NCBI GenBank assembly: GCA_963726995.1
Contig: CAVSEP010000004.1
Span: forward strand, 186,001 to 250,000
Reading direction: 5' to 3'
DNA from: DAIDKA01 sp963726995
GTDB taxonomy: Bacteria; Pseudomonadota; Gammaproteobacteria; Steroidobacterales; Steroidobacteraceae
Length of the DNA: 64,000 nucleotides
Positions 26,491-35,250 of the stretch are shown here, piece by piece; position 1 is the stretch's first letter; each line of letters begins with the position of its first letter. A program made the translations under genes and the position numbers. The notes below the pieces were generated by a model. It had not been told where the DNA came from. It ran no database searches and saw only the letters and a list, made by a program, of their open reading frames with translations.

Positions 26491-27568
26491 CGGTATCGAA
26501 GCGCGCCCGCATCATCATCACCGTGGCGAAGATCGTGAAGGAGACGGTCACGATGACCCGCAGGTCGACCCGATTGGTGAGTTTCGCCACGATCGGCGTG
26601 ACGATCACCGCCAGGGCGCCGACCGGCGCGAGCACGAATCCGGCCTCCGTTGCCGTATAGCCCAGGTATTGCTGCAGCCACAGGGGCAACAGCACCAGGT
26701 TGCCGAAGAACACGCCGTAGGCGAGCAGCATGCACAGCGTGCCCACCGTGAAGTTGCGCAACTTGAACAGCGACAGGTCGACGATGGGGTGCCGGTGGTG
26801 GATTTCCCAGATCAGGAAGTACACGAAGGCCACCACCGCGGTGAGCGCCAGCATGATGATCTGCGGTGAGCTGAACCAGTCCAGGTCCTTGCCCTTGTCC
26901 AGCATGATCTGCAGCGCCCCGACCCAGGTGACCAGCAGCACCAGCCCGATGGCGTCGATCGGCACGCGCAGCGTCGGGGTCTCGCGGCGCCGATACAGAA
27001 TCCAGGTCAGCGTGCAGGCGAACAGGCCGATGGGCACGTTGATGTAGAAGATCCAGGGCCAGGAAATGTTGTCCGTGATCCAGCCTCCCAGCAGGGGACC
27101 TGCCACCGGTGCGGTGAGGCTGGTCAGCGACCACAGGCCCAGGGCCGTGCTCTGCTTGGCGGGCGGATAGCTGGACATCAGCAGCGACTGCGACAGCGGA
27201 ATCATGGGTCCGGCGACCGCACCCTGGATGACGCGAAAGAAGATCAGCCAGCCGATGGAGGGCGCCAGGCCGCAAAGGAAGGAGGCGATCACGAACAGGA
27301 AAATGGACAGCGTGAAGAGGCGCACCTGGCCGAAGCGTCGTGTCAGCCAGCCGGTCAGCGGCACCGAGATCGCGTTGGCCACGCCGAAGGAGGTGATCAC
27401 CCAGGTGCCCTGATCCGGGGAGACGCCCAGGTCCCCCGAAATCGCCGGGATGGAGACATTCGCGATCGACGTGTCCAGCACGTTCATGAAGATCGCCAGC
27501 GACAGCGCCAGCGTGCCCAGGACGCGCGCGCTGCCCTGCAGCGGCGCAACGGCCGCCGGCCCGTTCAT
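26126..27568 (-). CDS. emrB: EmrB-type DHA2 drug transporter, N-terminal part (frameshifted)
   Basis: Open for 480 codons, but only the first 362 or so (to about 26482) are EmrB. The frame breaks after RARFDTDVD, where GAC G TTC AGG should read GAC TTC AGG (DFRTLMIP). The first ten helices are clear: SLAIFMNVLDTSIANVSIP (motif D1 region), GWLTRRFGQVRLF (motif A) and SLTAPVAGPLLGGWI (motif C). It is the proton-driven pump of a tripartite exporter with the EmrA-like and OprM-like proteins. The ATG overlaps the emrA stop (ATGA). Confidence 0.88.
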   Translation of the reverse strand: MNGPAAVAPLQGSARVLGTLALSLAIFMNVLDTSIANVSIPAISGDLGVSPDQGTWVITSFGVANAISVPLTGWLTRRFGQVRLFTLSIFLFVIASFLCGLAPSIGWLIFFRVIQGAVAGPMIPLSQSLLMSSYPPAKQSTALGLWSLTSLTAPVAGPLLGGWITDNISWPWIFYINVPIGLFACTLTWILYRRRETPTLRVPIDAIGLVLLVTWVGALQIMLDKGKDLDWFSSPQIIMLALTAVVAFVYFLIWEIHHRHPIVDLSLFKLRNFTVGTLCMLLAYGVFFGNLVLLPLWLQQYLGYTATEAGFVLAPVGALAVIVTPIVAKLTNRVDLRVIVTVSFTIFATVMMMRARFDTDVDVQDLDDPDPDSGCGHGQLLRAAGDLECVGPGARAHSQCLGAVQLRAHHLRFLRYLDLHDSVGPARHRASPAAGRAPDGRQSGRGRRTVRTSVQRAQRAAERRGAEPAGRHPGLHALGG

Positions 27569-28788
27569 GTGGCCGGGCGCGTGACTACCGGCGTCCGACG
27601 CCGCACCACCCGCCCGTGCGGCGTGGGGCCGGCGAGATTCTGCGCGATGATGGCGCAGACACGCGCATCCGCCTGCCGATCCGCATCATCGAATACGCCG
27701 GTCGAATAGGCCGGGGCCGCGGCGGCAGTTGGCGGCGCTCGTGCGTCGTCGCGATTCCTCGTGGACACCTTCACCCGCATGGACAGACCGATCTGCAGCG
27801 GATGCGCCGCCAGATCCTGCTGATCCAGGATAATCCGCACGGGCAGTCGCTGTACGACCTTGATCCAGTTGCCGGTAGCGTTCTGGGCCGGCAGCAGGGC
27901 GAAGGATGCGCCGGTGCCGGCACTGAAGCCGGCGACGGTGCCGTGATAGTCGACCGAGCCGCCGTACAGGTCGGCCGTCAGCATCACCGGCTGTCCCACG
28001 TGGATGTTCGCCAGCTGCAGTTCCTTGAAATTGGCGTCCACCCACACCTGGTTGAGTGGCACGACCGCCATCAGTACGGTGCCCGGGCCGACCCGCTGTC
28101 CCAGCTGCACGTTGCGGTGCGCGACCAGGCCCGCCACCGGCGCCGGCAGCTGGGTTCGCGCCAGATTCAGGAACGCGCCGTGCACAGCGCTGGCGGCGGC
28201 CTGCACCTCCGGATGATCATCGATGCGGGTGCCGTCGATCCTGGCCCGATCGGCGGCGAACTGCTGCTCGGCGGCCAGCAGTGCGGAGCGGGCGGCCGAG
28301 ACCGCATCGCGTGCATGCTGCAGCTCCTCCCCGGAAATCGCGCCACTGCCCGCCAGCCGTTCGCGGCGCTGCAGATCCTGCTGTGCGGTGTCGAGATCCG
28401 TCTGCCGTACGCCCTGCGCGGCGGCCAGCTGCGCCGTGGTCGCAAACAGGCCGCGCACCGAGCGCACCGTCAGCGCGAGGTGCGCCTCGGCCTCATCCAG
28501 CGCGACCTTGGCATCGGCCGGGTCCAGCCGCACCAGCGTTTGGCCTGCGGCTACCGCCTGGGTGTCATCGGCATTGATGCCCACCACGGTGCCGGCGATC
28601 TGCGGGGTGATCTGCACGATATTGCCGTTCACATAGGCGTCGTCGGTGGTCTCCCGATAGCGCAGCACGCTCTGCCAGTAGATGCCGTAACCGATGGCGC
28701 CGACCAGGATGGCCAACGTCATGCCGAGCAGCAGCCGGTTGCGCTGGCCGTTGCCCGCGTTGGCCGGGGTCGTGGTTTCAGAATTCAA
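27565..28788 (-). CDS. emrA: EmrA/HlyD-type membrane fusion protein
   Basis: About 407 aa. A single membrane anchor (residues about 20-40, LLLGMTLAILVGAIGYGIYW) precedes TTDDAYVNGNIVQITPQIAGTV, the hallmark of EmrA. A coiled-coil hairpin (about 90-200) and a beta-barrel domain (PVAGLVAHRNVQLGQRVGPG, VWVDANFKELQL) follow. It links the inner-membrane pump to the outer channel. The start TTG at 28788 has GGAG at a spacing of 6 and lies inside the end of the channel gene, which implies coupling; the open frame to 28824 is longer but lacks a site. Confidence 0.9.
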   Translation of the reverse strand: MNSETTTPANAGNGQRNRLLLGMTLAILVGAIGYGIYWQSVLRYRETTDDAYVNGNIVQITPQIAGTVVGINADDTQAVAAGQTLVRLDPADAKVALDEAEAHLALTVRSVRGLFATTAQLAAAQGVRQTDLDTAQQDLQRRERLAGSGAISGEELQHARDAVSAARSALLAAEQQFAADRARIDGTRIDDHPEVQAAASAVHGAFLNLARTQLPAPVAGLVAHRNVQLGQRVGPGTVLMAVVPLNQVWVDANFKELQLANIHVGQPVMLTADLYGGSVDYHGTVAGFSAGTGASFALLPAQNATGNWIKVVQRLPVRIILDQQDLAAHPLQIGLSMRVKVSTRNRDDARAPPTAAAAPAYSTGVFDDADRQADARVCAIIAQNLAGPTPHGRVVRRRTPVVTRPAT

Positions 28789-30220
28789 TGTGGTCTCCAG
28801 AAAGCGGTGGTACGAAGCCACCACCGAGGGCCTGCGCCAGGTCGACCGACAGATCCAGCGCCCGGGCCCGCAGCGCCGCGTCCAGGCCGCGCTGTGCCAG
28901 CAACTGCGATTCGGCGCTCAGCACCTGCAGGTAGTTGCCAACCCCCTCGCGATAGCGCAGCACCGACAGATCGTAGGCTTCCTGCGCATTGGCCTGCGCA
29001 TCGCGCTGCTCGGCCTGCTGGCGCTTGAGGCTGTTCAGGGAACTCAAGGCATCGACCACTTCGCGCAGGGCGTCGGTCAGGGTCTGGTTGTACTGCTCTA
29101 CGGCTTCGTCGTATTGCGCGTCCCGGGTTGCGAGATTCGCCCGCCGCTTGCCGGCATCGAACAGCGGCAGCGTGAACGCCGGCGCCAGTCCGTACTGGCG
29201 GTTGGCGGCGCTGAGCAGGGAGGCGGAACCCAGATTCTGCAGGCCGATGAAGGCCACGAGATCCACGTTCGGGTAGAACTGCGCGGTGGCCTCGCGAATG
29301 CCCTGCGAGGCGGCCTGCACGCGCCAGCGCTGTGCCACCAGATCCGGCCGGTGACCCAGCAATTCGACCGGGAGCGCGCTGGGCAGGCCGGGCTGCATCG
29401 CAACCTGCAGGGCCGGATCGCGGATGCTCAAGGAGCGGTCAGGGCCGTTGCCCGTCAGTGCGGCCAGTATCAGTCGGGAATGGGTGGCCGCATCCTCGAG
29501 CTGCTCTATCTGCTCGCGCGCTGCCGGTAGGGCCGCCTGCGCCTGCGTGAGTTCCAGCCGTGAGTCAAGGCCTGCCGCATTGCGCTCGCGGGTCAGCGCC
29601 AGCACCTGTTCGCGCTGCTTGAGCGTCTCACTGGCGACCTTCAGCTGCAGGCTTGCTTGCTCCAGCTGCGCATACACATGCGCGATATTGGCCGCCAGGA
29701 TGAGGCGCGCTGCCTGAGTGTCCAGTTCCGCGGCCCGCGCGGTTCCGAGGGCGCGTTCGTAGGCGGCGCGATTCTTGCCCCAGAAGTCCACTTGCCAGGA
29801 CAGGGTGGCGGTCAGCTGCGCCAGCGTGCCCCAGTTGCCGGCCAGCGGCGCGGGAAACAGGCCGTGTTCCGAAAAACGCCCGCGCACTGCCTGGCCGCTG
29901 ACGCCCGCGCTCGGGTAGCGGGAGCTGTCGATGGCCGCAACCTGCGCCAGCGCGGCCCGCGTGCGCGCTTCGGTCACGCGCAACCCCGGATTGGCGCTGA
30001 GCGCCTCATCGATCAGGTCATTGAGCTGCGCATCGCCAAATGCAGTCCACCACTGCTCCCGGGGCCAGGCCGCCGCATCCAGGGGCGTGCCGCTCAGGGA
30101 CTTCTGGACCTGCAGGCTGTTGGGCGGCCGGACCACGGCCTGCGGCCGCAGTTGATGGGTGCTGGCGCAACCCAGCAGCGCCAACGTACACAGTGCCAGC
30201 AGTGTGGGACGCGCGCTCAA
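28778..30220 (-). CDS. OprM/NodT-type outer-membrane efflux channel lipoprotein
   Basis: 480 aa. The signal peptide ends in lipobox LLGC. Two OEP repeats follow, with WWTAFGDAQLNDLIDEAL, the typical start of the first, and ELLGHRPDLVAQRWRVQAAS at the junction. It is the exit duct of the MarR-controlled pump. The start is TTG at 30220, directly after the marR stop, with GGGGAG inside the end of marR. Gene order marR, channel, emrA, emrB, all coupled or overlapping. Confidence 0.9.
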   Translation of the reverse strand: MSARPTLLALCTLALLGCASTHQLRPQAVVRPPNSLQVQKSLSGTPLDAAAWPREQWWTAFGDAQLNDLIDEALSANPGLRVTEARTRAALAQVAAIDSSRYPSAGVSGQAVRGRFSEHGLFPAPLAGNWGTLAQLTATLSWQVDFWGKNRAAYERALGTARAAELDTQAARLILAANIAHVYAQLEQASLQLKVASETLKQREQVLALTRERNAAGLDSRLELTQAQAALPAAREQIEQLEDAATHSRLILAALTGNGPDRSLSIRDPALQVAMQPGLPSALPVELLGHRPDLVAQRWRVQAASQGIREATAQFYPNVDLVAFIGLQNLGSASLLSAANRQYGLAPAFTLPLFDAGKRRANLATRDAQYDEAVEQYNQTLTDALREVVDALSSLNSLKRQQAEQRDAQANAQEAYDLSVLRYREGVGNYLQVLSAESQLLAQRGLDAALRARALDLSVDLAQALGGGFVPPLSGDHIEF

Positions 30221-30691
30221 TCACTCCCCCACATTGTGCGCCAGACGCTGCAGCAGGCTTTCCAGCGTGCGCGCCTCATCCTGGGTGAAATCCCGCAGCG
30301 AACGATTCAGCACCCGCATGGATACCTCGCGCAGTCGCGGATAGGCGGCCTGACCGGCGTCGGTGAGTTCCAGGTTGACCAACCGGCGGTCATCGGGCGA
30401 GCGGGTGCGGCGCACCAGCCCCTTGGCCTCCAGGCGGTCCAGCATCCGCGTCATGGCGCCCGCGTCATAGGAAATGCCCTTGCAAAGCTCCGAGGCCGAG
30501 GTCGCACACTCGCGGCCGGCCAGATTGACAATGACGATGAGCTGGGCGGCCGTCACTTCCAGGGGCCCCAGGAATTCATCGCGCGCCAATTCCGCATCGA
30601 TCGCGGCCAGCAGCTGGCTGCGTACCCGGCCAATCAAATGCCCGAGACCGCGCCGCGGCTCATAGCTATCCAGGCTGTACACGTCCGCCAA
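30221..30691 (-). CDS. MarR-family repressor of the efflux operon
   Basis: 156 aa winged-helix regulator. The recognition region is TSASELCKGISYDAGAMTRM, then LDRLEAKGLVRRTRSPDDRR, which covers the helix-turn-helix and the wing tip (DDRR). Helices at both ends make the dimer. The start is TTG at 30691 with AGGAGG at a spacing of 6. As first gene of the operon, under a promoter that overlaps a palindromic operator, it very likely represses itself and the pump and is released by a pump substrate such as a phenolic compound. Confidence 0.92.
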   Translation of the reverse strand: MADVYSLDSYEPRRGLGHLIGRVRSQLLAAIDAELARDEFLGPLEVTAAQLIVIVNLAGRECATSASELCKGISYDAGAMTRMLDRLEAKGLVRRTRSPDDRRLVNLELTDAGQAAYPRLREVSMRVLNRSLRDFTQDEARTLESLLQRLAHNVGE

Positions 30692-30730
30692 TGCAGTCCT
30701 CCTGTCCGATGGGCTCCGTCACTGGCTCAA

Positions 30731-30759
30731 ACAATAATTGCCATGGCAATCATTGTCAA
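30731..30759 (-). promoter_or_regulatory. marR-efflux operon promoter with overlapping MarR operator
   Basis: On the minus strand, TTGACA (30759-30754, perfect -35), a 17-base spacer and TATTGT (30736-30731, 4 of 6 for -10) make a near-ideal sigma-70 promoter. The spacer contains ATTGCCATGGCAAT (30737-30750), a perfect 14-base palindrome. The symmetry extends to 26 bases (30731-30756) with only one mismatched pair. A MarR dimer bound here would block RNA polymerase directly. The start codon is about 40 bases downstream. Confidence 0.85.
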
Positions 30760-30828
30760 GGCTTTGGCAGCTTGAGCAAGTCTAATGCCAGGCAGAGCGG
30801 CGGGATGGCTGTGGCCGGGTCGGACCGC

Positions 30829-31401
30829 CTAGGGGGTGGTCAGTTGCGCGACCAGCTGGTCGGCCAGATCCCCGAGGGCGGCACTGAGCGCGGCCGGCAA
30901 TCCGGCCGGGCAGCCGGCGGCGGCGGCGGCGAGATGCGCAATGCCCCGGCGGGGCGGGGCAGCGGCACTGGCCAGCGTCCAGCTGACCTCGGCGCTGATG
31001 CCGCAGCGCTCATCGGCCGACAGCACCACAAAATCCAGGTCCAGCAGCGTCGGAGGTGATGCCGGTGGCAAGGCGCCTGCGGCCACCACGCGCTCGTACC
31101 CTAAGCGCGCACCCAGGTCGCGGGTGAGGGTCCCCTGGATGAGCACCTCCAGCGGCGCGCTCCAGTGGTCATCGTCGGAAATCACCAGCTGCGCGGGTCC
31201 TGCGCGATGGGTGAGTCCGAGGTGATCCATTTCCGGCGGCAGGCCGACATGGCGGATCCGGACGGTCGGCGCACTGCCGGCCTGGCGCACCGCGTCGGGG
31301 CTCACGGTCTGCAGCTCGTAGTAGTGCAGGGCGGGCAGTGCCCGGCAGCCCGGCAGGGTCGCGGCGAGGCAAACGCAGGCGAGCCAACGCGCAATGCTCA
31401 T
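30829..31401 (-). CDS. pqiC: PqiC-type lipoprotein
   Basis: 190 aa. Lipobox LPGC at residues 16-19, then the ABC-transport-auxiliary fold (HYYELQTVSP, VRIRHVGLPPEMDHLGLTHR). PqiC sits on the inner face of the outer membrane and receives the PqiB needle, completing a lipid-transfer path across the envelope. ATG overlaps the pqiB stop (ATGA). It is the last gene of the leftward cys-fnr-pqi string. Confidence 0.88.
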   Translation of the reverse strand: MSIARWLACVCLAATLPGCRALPALHYYELQTVSPDAVRQAGSAPTVRIRHVGLPPEMDHLGLTHRAGPAQLVISDDDHWSAPLEVLIQGTLTRDLGARLGYERVVAAGALPPASPPTLLDLDFVVLSADERCGISAEVSWTLASAAAPPRRGIAHLAAAAAGCPAGLPAALSAALGDLADQLVAQLTTP

Positions 31402-33020
31402 GGTGCAGCCTCGTGCCGTCCGCGCAGCAACGCATCCGGATGGCGGCCCAGGAAGTCGGCCAGTTCACGCAGCGCGCGGGCCGCCTCGCTGACCTGCTGC
31501 AGTAAACCCGGCAACTGCGTGGCCAGCGCGCCATCGGGTCCCAAGGTGCTGCCGGCCGACTGGGCCGCCACCCGCGCCGCCTCGGCGGTGGCCCGCAGGC
31601 TCTCGATCAGTGGTTTGATCTGCGGCTGGGCATCGCGCGTGATCTGTTCCAGGTGCGCGAGCGTGGCATCCAGGTTCCGCACGGCATTTCCCAGCGCCGG
31701 CCCCGCGGTGGCCAGATCGATGTGATGCAGAGTGTTCTGCAGACTGCTCAGGATGGCGTCGATGTCCGCGCCATGGGTGGTGGGAAATTCCGGGATCGCG
31801 GCTTTCGGATCCAGGCTCACGGCCGGCGCGCCTGGCACGATGTCCAGGGCGATCACCTTCTGGCCGGTCAGCAGATTGGAGGTGATCAGCTGCGCGCGCA
31901 GGCCGCGCGTGACCAGCCGCGCGAGTCCGGCGCGCACCGCGTTCACCTGCCCAGCCTCCGAGCCGCGCGGGATTCCGACCAGCTGCACGGCGCTCGGATC
32001 GATATTCATGGTAGCCGACTCATACAAGGATCCGGCCGTCGCGTCGTATACCAGAGCAGTTTGGGAGATTTCGCCGACCTGCACGCCCTGCAGCTGCACC
32101 GGCGTACCGGCCTGCAACCCGGAGGCCGATTCAGCAAAGCGTAGCGCGTAGCTCAGGCGCGGTCCGCTGTGATTGCGCAGCGCGACCGCCTGAGTGTCGT
32201 ACAGCGCGAAGACCTGGTCGGCGGCCGCTTGCGTGCCGGGCGCGCCGGGAGTGTCGAAGCCGATGGCGCCGGTCACCAGCTGCTGCAGCGAGTTCAGACG
32301 CACGCGGATGCCCTGGGGACCTGCCGAGACGTCAATGGCGCTGGCATCCCAGAAGCGCGTGTTGTCATGCACCAGTACGTCATAGGGCGCGCGCACGAAG
32401 GCGTAGATGTTCACGTGTCGGCCATTGGCATCCAGCGCATAGCCCTCGACCTGGCCCACCTGCACGCCGCGATAGTTGACGGGTGTTCCCGGGCCGATGG
32501 CGCCGAGTTCATCTTCGGTGAGCGTGAAGGCCCGCCCGGGGGTGTCCGGCTGCAGCAATGGCGGATCCTCGAGGCCCACGAAGTCGCGTTGCGGATCTCC
32601 GTCGCCGGGATACATCTCGATATACGCCCCGGACACCAGCGTGTTCAGTCCCGATATGCCGTTGGTGCCGACCCGCGGTGTGACGATCCAGAAGCGGGTG
32701 CTGGCCCGCAGATGCGCGCTGACATCGTGTGTCATGCGCGCGTGCACCAGAACTTCGGCCAGGTCCGCCGACAGCTCGAAGGATTCGACCGTGCCGACGC
32801 GCACGCCCTTGTGCCGGATTTCGGTCTCTCCGGCCGTCAGGCCCTCGGCGCTGGCGAAGCGGATGGTGATCGCAGGGCCACGCTGCATCAGCGTGTGCCA
32901 GCTCAGCCAGGCCACCACGGCCAGTGCAAAGGCGGGCGCCAGCCAGATCACGCTCAGGCGGCGAGGCACCGGCTGCGCCTGGGGCATGGCGTCGGGCGGG
33001 TCCGATGGCTCCTCGCTCAC
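31398..33020 (-). CDS. pqiB: PqiB, MCE-domain lipid-transfer protein
   Basis: 540 aa. One N-terminal membrane anchor (SVIWLAPAFALAVVAWLSW) is followed by three MCE domains (about 40-135, 150-240, 275-375; ITIRFASAEGLTAGETEIRH, then KGVRVG, is the first) and a long alpha-helical C-terminal part that would form the tube. PqiB hexamers make a syringe-like channel for phospholipids between membranes. GTG at 33020 overlaps the pqiA stop (GTGA); the longer frame to 33053 would run into pqiA. E. coli PqiB has the same three-MCE plan. Confidence 0.92.
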   Translation of the reverse strand: MSEEPSDPPDAMPQAQPVPRRLSVIWLAPAFALAVVAWLSWHTLMQRGPAITIRFASAEGLTAGETEIRHKGVRVGTVESFELSADLAEVLVHARMTHDVSAHLRASTRFWIVTPRVGTNGISGLNTLVSGAYIEMYPGDGDPQRDFVGLEDPPLLQPDTPGRAFTLTEDELGAIGPGTPVNYRGVQVGQVEGYALDANGRHVNIYAFVRAPYDVLVHDNTRFWDASAIDVSAGPQGIRVRLNSLQQLVTGAIGFDTPGAPGTQAAADQVFALYDTQAVALRNHSGPRLSYALRFAESASGLQAGTPVQLQGVQVGEISQTALVYDATAGSLYESATMNIDPSAVQLVGIPRGSEAGQVNAVRAGLARLVTRGLRAQLITSNLLTGQKVIALDIVPGAPAVSLDPKAAIPEFPTTHGADIDAILSSLQNTLHHIDLATAGPALGNAVRNLDATLAHLEQITRDAQPQIKPLIESLRATAEAARVAAQSAGSTLGPDGALATQLPGLLQQVSEAARALRELADFLGRHPDALLRGRHEAAP

Positions 33021-33471
33021 GCCCGCAGCTCCGGCGCGCGCGCCGCCCGCCACATGGCACGCGGATCAAAGCATTGCGCGGCGATCATGGTGATGAGCAC
33101 CACCGCCGCGAACGCCAGCGCGCCGCGTTCCGGCCGCACCTTCTCCAGGGCGCCGAACTGCACCAGCGCGCCGAGAATCGAGATCATGAAGACATCAATA
33201 TTGGACCAGCGGCCGATGGTATCGATCAGGCGGTACACACGGGTGCGTTGCCGCAGCCGCCGCGGCGAACCGCGGTGGGTCTGCCACAGCAGCCAGGCCA
33301 AACCGAAAAGTTTCGCCAGTGGTACCACCACGCTCGCCATGAAGACAATCGCGGCCAGAGGCCACAGGTCATAGTGCACCAATTCCAGAACGCCGCCCAT
33401 GATGGTGTTTGTCTCGATGCTGCCATAGCGTTCGATCTGCAGTATGGGCAGCAGGTTCGCCGGTATGCAGC
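33017..33471 (-). CDS. pqiA: PqiA, C-terminal part (frameshifted)
   Basis: About 150 in-frame residues that complete the gene starting at 34124. It opens IPANLLPILQIERYG, the conserved start of the second PqiA repeat, then SIETNTIMGGVLELVHYDLW and WSNIDVFMISILGALVQFG with three membrane helices. The open frame extends upstream to 33676, but that part is out of frame. It has no own start. Confidence 0.8.
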
Positions 33472-34124
33472 AACACCAGTGCCGTGAGCACCAGCGCGGT
33501 GGTCGCCTGCAGGGAGATGCGTGCGGAACCCAGCGGCGGCGGCGGTGCGTGACGGGGCGCGGTCTCGCCCAGCAGCGCCAGCGATCCCAGCAGCAGCGTC
33601 GCCGAGCCCGCCAGGCACCAGCCACCGGCATCGACGCTGACCGCCGCGACGGCCTGGATGCGCGAGTAGGCGACACAGCCGCCCACGACGAACACCTCCA
33701 TCATCAGCCAGGGCCGCAGACGCTGCGCCAGCCGCCGGCACAGCGGCGCCGGCGCACGCCCGATGGGCAGCGCCAGGGCCAGGGTCTGCAGCAGCATGAA
33801 GAGGGTGGGAACGGCGAGCATCAGCACCACCAGCAGCAGGCCCAGCGGCGGATAGCCCGCGCGCCACAACCTGGCGGCGCAGCCGAGCAGGTTGGTGCTG
33901 CGGATGGCGCCGCTGGCATCGACGGTGAGCAGGGGCGCGAGGCACCCGGGCACCCACAGCAGCAGCGCCGCGACCGTGAGTGCCAGGGAGGCGTGGGCGA
34001 GGCTCTCCGGAGCCTTCAGCAGCCGGTGACAGCGCGGGCAGCGCGCCACCTCATGAATGCCGATCGCAGGCAATGCCTGCTGCAGGCCGCAATCCGGACA
34101 GGCGACCCGTTCCCGGCTGGTCAC
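33369..34124 (-). CDS. pqiA: PqiA, N-terminal part (frameshifted)
   Basis: Paraquat-inducible inner-membrane protein, partner of PqiB/PqiC. The zinc-ribbon pair is clear: CPDCGLQQALP and CPRCHRLLKAP. The first helical repeat follows, including LLQTLALALPIG. The frame is correct to about 33470 (LVLTALVL) and then leaves it (HTGEPAAHTADRT) where IPANLLPIL is expected. One inserted base near 33466-33472 explains this. I chose GTG at 34124, just after the reductase stop, over ATG at 34187, which overlaps it. Confidence 0.82.
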   Translation of the reverse strand: MTSRERVACPDCGLQQALPAIGIHEVARCPRCHRLLKAPESLAHASLALTVAALLLWVPGCLAPLLTVDASGAIRSTNLLGCAARLWRAGYPPLGLLLVVLMLAVPTLFMLLQTLALALPIGRAPAPLCRRLAQRLRPWLMMEVFVVGGCVAYSRIQAVAAVSVDAGGWCLAGSATLLLGSLALLGETAPRHAPPPPLGSARISLQATTALVLTALVLLHTGEPAAHTADRTLWQHRDKHHHGRRSGIGAL

Positions 34125-34149
34125 GTAGCCTGCCTGCCCATCGCGCCGT

Positions 34150-35250
34150 CTAAGCGCTGTGGCGGGCGCCCGAGCCGCCGGGTGCACTGTCGCCGATTTC
34201 GCCGCTCACGCCGAGGCGTTTCTGCAGCAGTGGACTGGTCGTCGTGTACTGCAGATGGATCTTCTCCCCGGGGCGCAGGTGCTCCTTGACCGCGAAGGCC
34301 GCCAGGGCCGCTTCGTGGAATCCGGAGAGAATCAGCTTCTTCTTGCCCGGATAGTCATTGATGTCGCCCACGGCATAGATGCCGGGAATGTTGGTCTGGA
34401 AGCGGTGGGTGTCCACGGCGATGGTGCGCCGATGGATGGTCAGGCCCCACTCGGCGATGGGCCCCAACTTCGGCGAAAGTCCCCAGAACACCAGCACCTG
34501 GTCGGTGGCGACGGTGCGGGTCACGCCGTCGCGCGCCGTGACGCGCACCCCGGTGAGCTTGCCGTCCTGCTCGACCAGGGACTGTACCTGGCCTTCGATG
34601 AAGTCCAGGCGACCTTCCTCGACCAGCGCCAGCATGCGCTCCACCGAGGCGGGGGCGCCGCGAAACTCGGCCCGGCGGTGCACCAGCACGACGCTGCGCG
34701 CGCGCTCGATGAGTTCCAGGGTCCAGTCGAGCGCCGAGTCGCCACCCCCCAGGATCACCAGATCCTTGTCGTGGAAACTGGCGGCATCCTTGACGCGATA
34801 GTGGACGCTGTGGCCCTCGTGCCGCTCGCTGCCCTCGACGCTCAGACGTCGCGGCTGGAATGAACCGACGCCGCCGGCGATGATCACCGCGCCGGCGTCA
34901 AAGCGGGTGCCGCGGCTGGTGGCGACATCGAAACGACCATCCGCGCGCGCGGTCACTTCGGTGACCTCCTGTCCCAGATGATAGCCGGGGTTGAACGGCT
35001 TGATCTGTTCCTGCAGGCGCTCGATGAGTTCGCGCGCGGTGCAAACGGGTATGGCCGGGATGTCGTAGATCGGCTTGTCCGGGTAGAGCTCGGTGCACTG
35101 GCCGCCGACCTGCGCCAGGGAGTCCACCAGTTCCGCCTTCAGGCCCAGCAGGCCCAGTTCAAATACCTGAAACAGGCCGCAGGGGCCGGCACCGACGATG
35201 ACCACGTCTGTGACGACGGCCAGTTTGGATCGATCAAGCGACAAGGACAT
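34150..35250 (-). CDS. Ferredoxin/flavodoxin-NADP+ reductase, thioredoxin-reductase-like
   Basis: 366 aa. FAD-binding GAGPCGLFQVFELGLLG at the N-terminus, QVGGQCTELYPDKPIYDIP after it, NADP-binding LGGGDSALDW in the centre and GDINDYPGKKKLILSGFHEA at the C-terminal FAD site, which define the bacterial TrxR-like FNR family. It lacks the CxxC of thioredoxin reductase. Its place behind cysG and the cysteine synthase suggests it supplies electrons to the CysI-type sulfite reductase, which has no CysJ here. ATG at 35250 overlaps the upstream gene by 17 bases; TTG at 35244 has better spacing to GGAG. Confidence 0.9.
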   Translation of the reverse strand: MSLSLDRSKLAVVTDVVIVGAGPCGLFQVFELGLLGLKAELVDSLAQVGGQCTELYPDKPIYDIPAIPVCTARELIERLQEQIKPFNPGYHLGQEVTEVTARADGRFDVATSRGTRFDAGAVIIAGGVGSFQPRRLSVEGSERHEGHSVHYRVKDAASFHDKDLVILGGGDSALDWTLELIERARSVVLVHRRAEFRGAPASVERMLALVEEGRLDFIEGQVQSLVEQDGKLTGVRVTARDGVTRTVATDQVLVFWGLSPKLGPIAEWGLTIHRRTIAVDTHRFQTNIPGIYAVGDINDYPGKKKLILSGFHEAALAAFAVKEHLRPGEKIHLQYTTTSPLLQKRLGVSGEIGDSAPGGSGARHSA

